DNA of 64,000 nucleotides, taken from Sipunculus nudus. Taxonomy: Eukaryota; Annelida; Sipuncula; Golfingiida; Sipunculidae. Below, piece by piece: positions 57,344-64,000 of this stretch (the first letter of the stretch is position 1; each line of letters starts with the position of its first letter). The stretch covers positions 73,398,659 to 73,462,658 of the forward strand of contig CM049313.1 in NCBI GenBank assembly GCA_026874595.1, in the 5' to 3' direction. The notes below the pieces were generated by a model. That model made no database searches. It was not told where the DNA came from and saw nothing but the letters and a program-made list of their open reading frames with translations. Both the position numbers and the translations under genes were made by a program.

Positions 57344-59254
57344 ACTAGATGTGTCGGAACGACACAAATGCCCCCGCCTTGGGCAAATTAGAAACATTTG
57401 TAAAATTTGGAAAATTTTTTAAGTTCAGGAGGTGTCATATGGTCAAAAGTAGGTCAACAAGGGCAAAATGCAAACTCGATCTGTAACGGGTCATTATCAA
57501 GCAACACACCAAAAATCATGCCAGTATATGCAGGCATTGTGAAAAAAAGTCCATACATGTGCATTTTCCATAAAAATTTCTGTCTTTCATGAAATTTTCT
57601 ATGTTTAGGATCCGTAAAACAATCAAAAGTAGGTCAACCAGGATGAAACGCAAACTCGATCTGTAACTGTCATTATCTGCCCACACAAAAAAAATCAGGG
57701 TGGTATCTGCAGGCATTGAGGAAAAAAAGTCAGTACATATGCATTTGTTATGAAAATTTATATTTTTCATGAAACTTTCTATGTTCAGGAGCAGTCAAAT
57801 GGTCAAAAGTAGGTCAACTGAGACAAAACAAAAACTTGATCTGTAACTGGTCATTATCTGCCTACACACCAAAAATCAAGCCCGTATCTGCAGGCATTGC
57901 GAAAAAAAGTCTGTACATGTGCACTTTTTTATGAAATTTTCTATGTTAGACCACCGTGAAACGGTCAAAAGTAGGTCAACTGGGACAAAACATGAACTCA
58001 ATCTGTAACTGGTTATTATCTGCCAACACACCAAAAATCAGGCCAATATCTGCAGGCACTGAGAAAAAAAAACCATACATGTGTATTTGTCATGAAATTT
58101 CATATTTTTCATGAAATTTTCTATGTTCAGGAGCCGTAAAACGGTCAAAAGTAGGTCAACCAGGACGAAATGCGAACTCGATCTGTAACTGGTCTATATC
58201 TGCTCACACACCAAAAATCAGGCCAATATCTGCAGGCATTGCGAAAAAAAAGTCTGTACATGTGTATCTGTCATGAAAATTTCTATTTTTCATGAAATTT
58301 TCTAAGTTTAGGAGCCGTAAAACGGTCAAAAGTAGGTCAACCAGGACGAAACGGGAACTTGATCTGTAACTGGTTTATATCTGCTCACACACCAAAAATC
58401 AGGCCAATATCTGCAGGCATTGCGAAAAAAAGTCTGTACATGTGTATTTGTCATGAATATTTCTATTTTTCATTAAAAATTTTCTAAGTTTAGGAGCCGT
58501 AAAACGGTCAAAAGTAGGTCAACCAGGACGACAGCGAACTCGATCTGTAACTGGTCTATATCTGCTCACACACCAAAAATCAGGCCAATATCTGCAGGCA
58601 ATGCGAAAAAAAGTTCGTACACGTGTATCTGTCATGAATATTTCTATTTTTCATGAAATTTTCTAAGTTTAGGAGCCGTAAAACGGTCAAAAGTAGGTCA
58701 ACCAGGACGAAACGCGAACTCGATCTGTAACTGGTCTATATCTGCTCACACACTAAAAATCAGGCCAATACCTGCAGGCATTGCGAAAAAAAGTCCGTAC
58801 ATGTGTATCTGTCATGAATATTTCTATTTTTCATGAAATTTTCTAAGTTTAGGAGCCGTAAAACGGTCAAAAGTAGGTCAACCGGGACAAATGCGAACTC
58901 GATCTGTAACTGGTCTATATCTGCCAACACACCAAAAATCAGGCCAATATCTGCAGGCATTGCGAAAAAAAAGTCCGTACATGTGTATCTGTCATGAATA
59001 TTTCTATTTTTCATGAAATTTTCTAAGTTTAGGAGCCGTAAAACGGGCAAAAGTAGGTCAACCGGGACGAAACGCAAACTCGATCTGTAACTGGTCTTTA
59101 TCTGCCAACACACCAAAAATCAGGCCAATATCTGCAGGCATTGCGAAAAAAAGTCTGTACAACTGTTTCATTTTGGAATGATGGAAGGACGGAAGGACGG
59201 AATGACGGACATGGGTAAAACTATATGCCCCGGCCACTTTGTGGCCGGGGCATA
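57344..59254 (-). mobile_element. Tandem-core element, copy 3 (~10 units, reverse orientation)
   Basis: Left end ACTAGATGTGTCGGAACGAC (palindrome GTGTCG-GAA-CGACAC at 57351-57365). Right end is a perfect 14-bp-arm hairpin with TTT loop (59224-59254) preceded by GACGGAAGGACGGAATGACG. The ~175-180 bp units contain CAGGCCAATATCTGCAGGCA. The right-hand units are nearly identical to each other. Noncoding. Confidence 0.82.
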
Positions 59255-59384
59255 AAAATGATGCAGCTGTAATTTTCAGTTGACATGGTTATTTGAATTT
59301 CTGTATACAGGGGATACTCATTAAGTGGCTCTTTCAGTTGTAGGGCTAATGACATATAAGCCTGGAAACCATGTGCTTTATTAA

Positions 59385-59670
59385 ATGTGTGTGTCTGTGT
59401 GCATCTGTCAGTCTGTGTTTCTGTATGTGTGCATCTCTGTGTGTGTTTGTCTGTGCTACTGTGGGTCTATCTTGGTGTGTCTGTCTGTCTTCATGCATCT
59501 CATCTGTCTGGGTTTGTCTGTGTGTGCTAATGTGTCTATCTGCATATCTGGGTGTCTATCTTTATGCAGGTCTGTATGTCTATCTGCCCGTGTCTGTCTG
59601 GGTGTCTATCTTCAGGCATATATATGTGTGTCTGTGCAACTGAGTGTCTTTTTGCATGTGTCTGTCTGCC
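59385..59670 (+). repeat. Degenerate TGTCTG/TGTG simple repeat
   Basis: Irregular TGTGTCTGTCTG-type sequence. The Cys/Val/Ser-rich open frames over it are composition artefacts. Confidence 0.85.
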
Positions 59671-61310
59671 TGTGTGCCTACATGGATAACTTCTTAATGC
59701 CTGTGCATTTCTGCCTGTGTCTAAGTGTTACTGCATAAGTCCTCACACCATTTAATAGATTTACTAATTGTGACAGTAATATCTTTTTTTAGCATACTAC
59801 CTACTCAGGTGTACGTGTGGTTTAAATTTGACTGGGAATGGCATTTCTTGCTGTTGTGGCATATCTTTAAGATATGTTTCCATGTGCAGTGCACATACAT
59901 GATTATATGTGTGAAAAATCCCTCATATAATTTTGTCACTGTGGTGTTTTCTTGTTTCCATCAGCACATATGCATATGCGCATATATGAGTGAAAATCAC
60001 CACAGTAGAGATTTTCACACATAGGTTCTGCCTGAACTCAGGGATTTGGGATAAAATGATTTCACTTCACCATCTTTTTTTGGAAGACCTACTAAATCTA
60101 CTGTACAAATACATATGTCAGCCAGTTCATGCACATATGCATATACCTGCACATGGAAACCTTTTTTTATGCAAACACACATATACATGCACATGTTTTA
60201 GGTCCTGATGTAAAGTGTGCACATGTAGGGCTGAAATGATTAACTGGTGCACCGATACATTGTAATACAAAGTTGAATATTGTATGGTCAGATGCCTGTG
60301 TACATGTATTGATACTCTGACAATATAGGACCATCCATCAAAGAGTATGACCATAGAGACCTCCTGCATTGATTCAGAGGTCCAGTGCAACTTAGGTTGG
60401 TATATCAGAGAAATACTGAAAATGGTACTATTATAAAATATTACACATTTCCTGAAAGCTCTGGAACTGAAGTTTTCTTATATATTAAACTTTAAGGGAC
60501 ATTATTTAAAATAAATGAAATATCAACCCTTCATTGCATGTATACAGTCTGCCTGCATTGTATAGCCAGTTTTCAGCCAATTTCTTGTGACCAGTGAGAC
60601 AGCACTAGACATTGGTTAGGTAATCAAGTCTAGCATGGGTCAATGAAGGCAACTAGTTCTTTGTCAAATAATTCAGCAAATTGGCTCTGGCATCATGTGT
60701 GAACAAATGTGTTTGCCATATATGGCATTACTCACAAAGCTCAGGATCAATCAGGCCTTATTATTACCAATTTGGAGATCAGTATTCTTGTCAGCAGTCA
60801 ATGGACTTAAAACTAAAAATTTCTCAAAAGTACCACAATATGTTTACATGTGGTTTTCTGTGTAAATTTGTTTTACATTCAACGTAAAGAATGTCATAAG
60901 TATGACAGAACCAGAAGGGTGGCATGGCTGCTGATTAGCCAGTCAAAATCAACTGACAGACTTTGTTTTTTTTTCCCCTAAAGTGAGCAATAATTTGCAC
61001 TACAAAAAACACAGTTTATCAAATTCTGAACAACATTTGCCCAAAACAAATCATATGGTAAGGGAATCACAGTGATCATATGTCACATTCCAGCATTTTA
61101 AAATCTGAGAGGTTCGCTAGGGGCCTGCCTGGCGTGGGCACAGGAAGTGGTCAGTTAATCAGCTACCAATTGATAGCTTCTAGCTGATTCTGATATACCT
61201 AATTAAGGCAAAATATCATAGGCAAGCAATCAGTTACTGACCATCTGATTGGCTAACCATCACATGAACAAACTAATTGAAGGAGCTGTTTTTTTTTCTC
61301 ATTATTCCTG
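59671..61310. other. DNAAF4 intron, no gene seen
   Basis: AT-rich. A loose inverted repeat around 59906-60024 (GTGTGAAAAATC / GATTTTCACACA) and several CACATATGCATAT words are the only structure noticed. Confidence 0.4.
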
Positions 61311-64000
61311 GAGTGAGCAAGCACCAACCTGTTCACACTTGATACACTGCTGTTCCTTCCGCTGTCCACTGTTTCATATGTACTGCCAGCATTGCGAGAT
61401 AATGTATTGTAATGTACAGCTTTATGTAGGTGTAGTACACACCCACCTGTTCATACATGATACACTGCTGTTTCCTTCAATTGTTCACTTTATCATGATA
61501 TGTACTTTATTGTGTGATATTGTAATGTTATGTACAGCTTTATATAGGTGTATTGCACACCCACCTGTTCACACTTGATACGCTGCTGTTCCTTCAACTG
61601 TTCACTTTATCATGATATGTACTTTATTGTGTGATATTGTAATGTTATGTACAGCTTTATATAGGTGTATTGCACACCCACCTGTTCACACTTGATACGC
61701 TGCTGTTCCTTCAACTGTTCACTTTATCACGATATGTACTTTATTGTGTGATATTGTAATGTTATGTACAGCTTTATATAGGTGTATTGCACACCAACCT
61801 GTTCACACTTGATACACTGCTGTTCCTTCAACTGTTCACTTTATCATGATATGTACTTTATTCTGTGATATTGTAATGTTATGTACAGCTTTATATAGGT
61901 GTATTGCACACCCACCTGTTCACACTTGATACGCTGCTGTTCCTTCAACTGTTCACTTTATAATGATATATACTTTATTCTGTGATATTGTAATGTTATG
62001 TACAGCTTTATATAGGTGTATTGCACACCCACCTGTTCACACTTGATACGCTGCTGTTCCTTCAACTGTTCACTTTATCATGATATGTACTTTATTGTGT
62101 GATATTGTGATGTTATGTACAGCTTTATGTAGGTGTATTGCACACCCACCTGTTCACACTTGATACGCTGCTGTTCCTTCAACTGTTCACTTCATAATGA
62201 TATGTACTTTATTGTGTGATATTGTAATGTTATGTACAGCTTTATATAGGTGTATTGCACACCCACCTGTTCACACTTGATACGCTGCTGTTCCTTCAAC
62301 TGTTCACTTTATCATGATATGTACTTTATTGTGTGATATTGTAATGTTATGTACAGCTTTATATAGGTGTATTGCACACCCATCTGTTCACACTTGATAC
62401 GCTGCTGTTCCTTCAACTGTTCACTTTATCATGATATGTACTTTATTCTGTGATATTGTAATGTTATGTACAGCTTTATATAGGTGTATTGCACACCCAC
62501 CTGTTCACACTTGATACGCTGCTGTTCCTTCAACTGTTCACTTTATAATGATATGTACTTTATTGTGTGATTTTGTAATGTTATGTACAGCTTTATATAG
62601 GTGTATTGCACACCCACCTGTTCATACTTGATACGCTGCTGTTCCTTCAACTGTTCACTTTATCATGATATGTACTTTATTGTGTGATATTGTAATGTTA
62701 TGTACAGCTTTATATAGGTGTATTGCACACCCACCTGTTCATACTTGATACGCTGCTGTTCCTTCAACTGTTCACTTCATAATGATATGTACTTTATTGT
62801 GTGATTATGTAATGTTATGTACAGCTTTATATAGGTGTATTGCACACCCACCTGTTCACACTTGATACGCTGCTGTTCCTTCAACTGTTCACTTTATCAT
62901 GATATGTACATTATTGTGTGATATTGTTATGTTATGTACAGCTTTATATAGGTGTATTGCACACCCGCCTGTTCACACTTGATACGCTGCTGTTCCTTCA
63001 ACTGTTCACTTTATCATGATATGTACTTTATTGTGTGATATTGTAATGTTATGTACAGCTTTATATAGGTGTATTGCACACCCATCTGTTCACACTTGAT
63101 ACGCTGCTGTTCCTTCAACTGTTCACTTTATCATGATATGTACTTTATTGTGCGATATTGTAATGTTATGTACAGCTTTATATAGGTGTATTGCACACCC
63201 ACCTGTTCACACATGATACACTGCTGTTCCTTCAACTGTTCACTTTATCATGATATGTACTTTATTGTGTGATATTGTAATGTTATGTACAGCTTTATAT
63301 AGGTGTATTGCACACCCACCTGTTCACACTTGATACGCTGCTGTTCCTTCAACTGTTCACTTTATCATGATATGTACTTTATTGTGTGATATTGTAATGT
63401 TATGTACAGCTTTATATAGGTGTATTGCACACCCACCTGTTCACACTTGATACGCTGCTGTTCCTTCAACTGTTCACTTTATCATGATATGTACTTTATT
63501 GTGTGATATTGTAATGTTATGTACAGCTTTATATAGGTGTATTGCACACCCACCTGTTCACACTTGATACGCTGCTGTTCCTTCAACTGTTCACTTTATC
63601 ATGATATGTACTTTATTGTGTGATATTGTAATGTTATGTACAGCTTTATATAGGTGTATTGCACACCCACCGTTCACACTTGATACGCTGCTGTTCCTTC
63701 AACTGTTCAATTTATCATGATATGTACTTTATTGTGTGATATTGTAATGTTATGTACAGCTTTATATAGGTGTATTGCACACCCACCTGTTCACACTTGA
63801 TAGGCTGCTGTTCCTTCAACTGTTCACTTTATCATGATATGTACTTTATTGTGTGATATTGTAATGTTATGTACAGCTTTATATAGGTGTATTGTGTACC
63901 CACCTGTTCACACTTGATACGCTACTGTTCCTTCAACTGTCCACTTTATCATGATATGTACTTTATTGTGTGATATTGTAATGTTATGTACAGCTTTATA
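61311..64000 (-). repeat. 117-bp tandem array (~23 copies, runs off the window) built from a DNAAF4 exon end and its 5' splice site
   Basis: GATACGCTGCTGTTCCTTCA recurs every 117 bp (118 for the first two steps, 116 at one deletion) from 61341 to 63916. On the minus strand each unit reads stop-SEQLKEQQRIKCEQ, then CAG and donor GTGGGT. KEQQRIKCEQ joined at phase 0 to the next exon ([10 protein letters not shown]) parallels human DNAAF4 KEYQRKAEEQKKIQ. The unit therefore appears to contain the 3' end of the preceding DNAAF4 exon plus the start of its intron. Inside the array a TAA lies just upstream in frame and no good acceptor is visible, so most copies are probably intronic. The real exon may be at the far end, beyond 64000. 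Confidence 0.8.

Noticed and set aside
59371-59738. Cys-rich secreted peptide (MCFIKCVCLCASVS...)
   Set aside because: Encoded by a degenerate TGTCTG/TGTG simple repeat; two frames give similar Cys/Val/Ser strings.
61311-64000. Row of functional mini-exons as the default reading
   Set aside because: A TAA lies immediately upstream in frame and the only candidate acceptor (GTGAACAG) lacks a pyrimidine tract. Kept as a hypothesis, not annotated as coding.

Overview
This is a piece of an animal nuclear genome, AT-rich, with short exons split by GT-AG introns and crowded with repeats. The repeat families look molluscan: 'AGCTCAGCTGA' and 'GTGAGCTTATGCAATGG' dispersed elements, 'CTAGATGTGTCGGAACGACAC' elements with internal tandem cores, and a DIRS-like retroelement. 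A marine bivalve is the best guess (inference; no species marker gene is visible). No bacterial-type genes, rRNA, tRNA or CRISPR were found.

Three protein-coding genes were reconstructed exon by exon, with splice phases that agree at every junction. (1) + strand, 531-12900: the last three exons of a CCDC112-like coiled-coil centriolar-satellite protein, ending PTWRQGMH-stop after an 11.2 kb repeat-filled intron. (2) + strand, 21265-45391: a complete 13-exon peptidylglycine alpha-hydroxylating monooxygenase (PHM, 421 aa) with signal peptide and all six copper ligands, but no PAL lyase domain and no membrane anchor; it ends in an acidic tail. (3) - strand, 57133-50144: the last eight exons of DNAAF4 (DYX1C1), with the coiled-coil linker and TPR domain; its N-terminal CS domain lies beyond the right edge. 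PHM and DNAAF4 are convergent, about 4.75 kb apart. All three genes have published links to cilia or centrosomes.

Layout: 1-12900 CCDC112 3' part, with a degenerate repeat cluster (1.8-5.3 kb), a decayed DIRS-like element that keeps its inverted repeats and internal complementary region (5488-9226), and a seven-unit ~336 bp array (9.7-12.1 kb). 12.9-21.3 kb intergenic, with a SINE-like insertion flanked by a 14-bp duplication and a GC-richer block near 18.9-19.57 kb that may hold the PHM promoter and first exon. 21.3-45.4 kb PHM. 45.4-50.1 kb 3' UTR and intergenic. 50.1-64 kb DNAAF4 and its introns.

The most unusual observation is that two large tandem arrays each contain a splice junction of the gene they sit in. 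The ~69-copy, 39-bp minisatellite in PHM intron 11 runs straight into exon 12, and its last unit is the 3' splice site. The ~23-copy, 117-bp array at the right edge repeats, on the minus strand, what appears to be the 3' end of a DNAAF4 coiled-coil exon together with its 5' splice site. Each array looks like an amplified exon-intron boundary.
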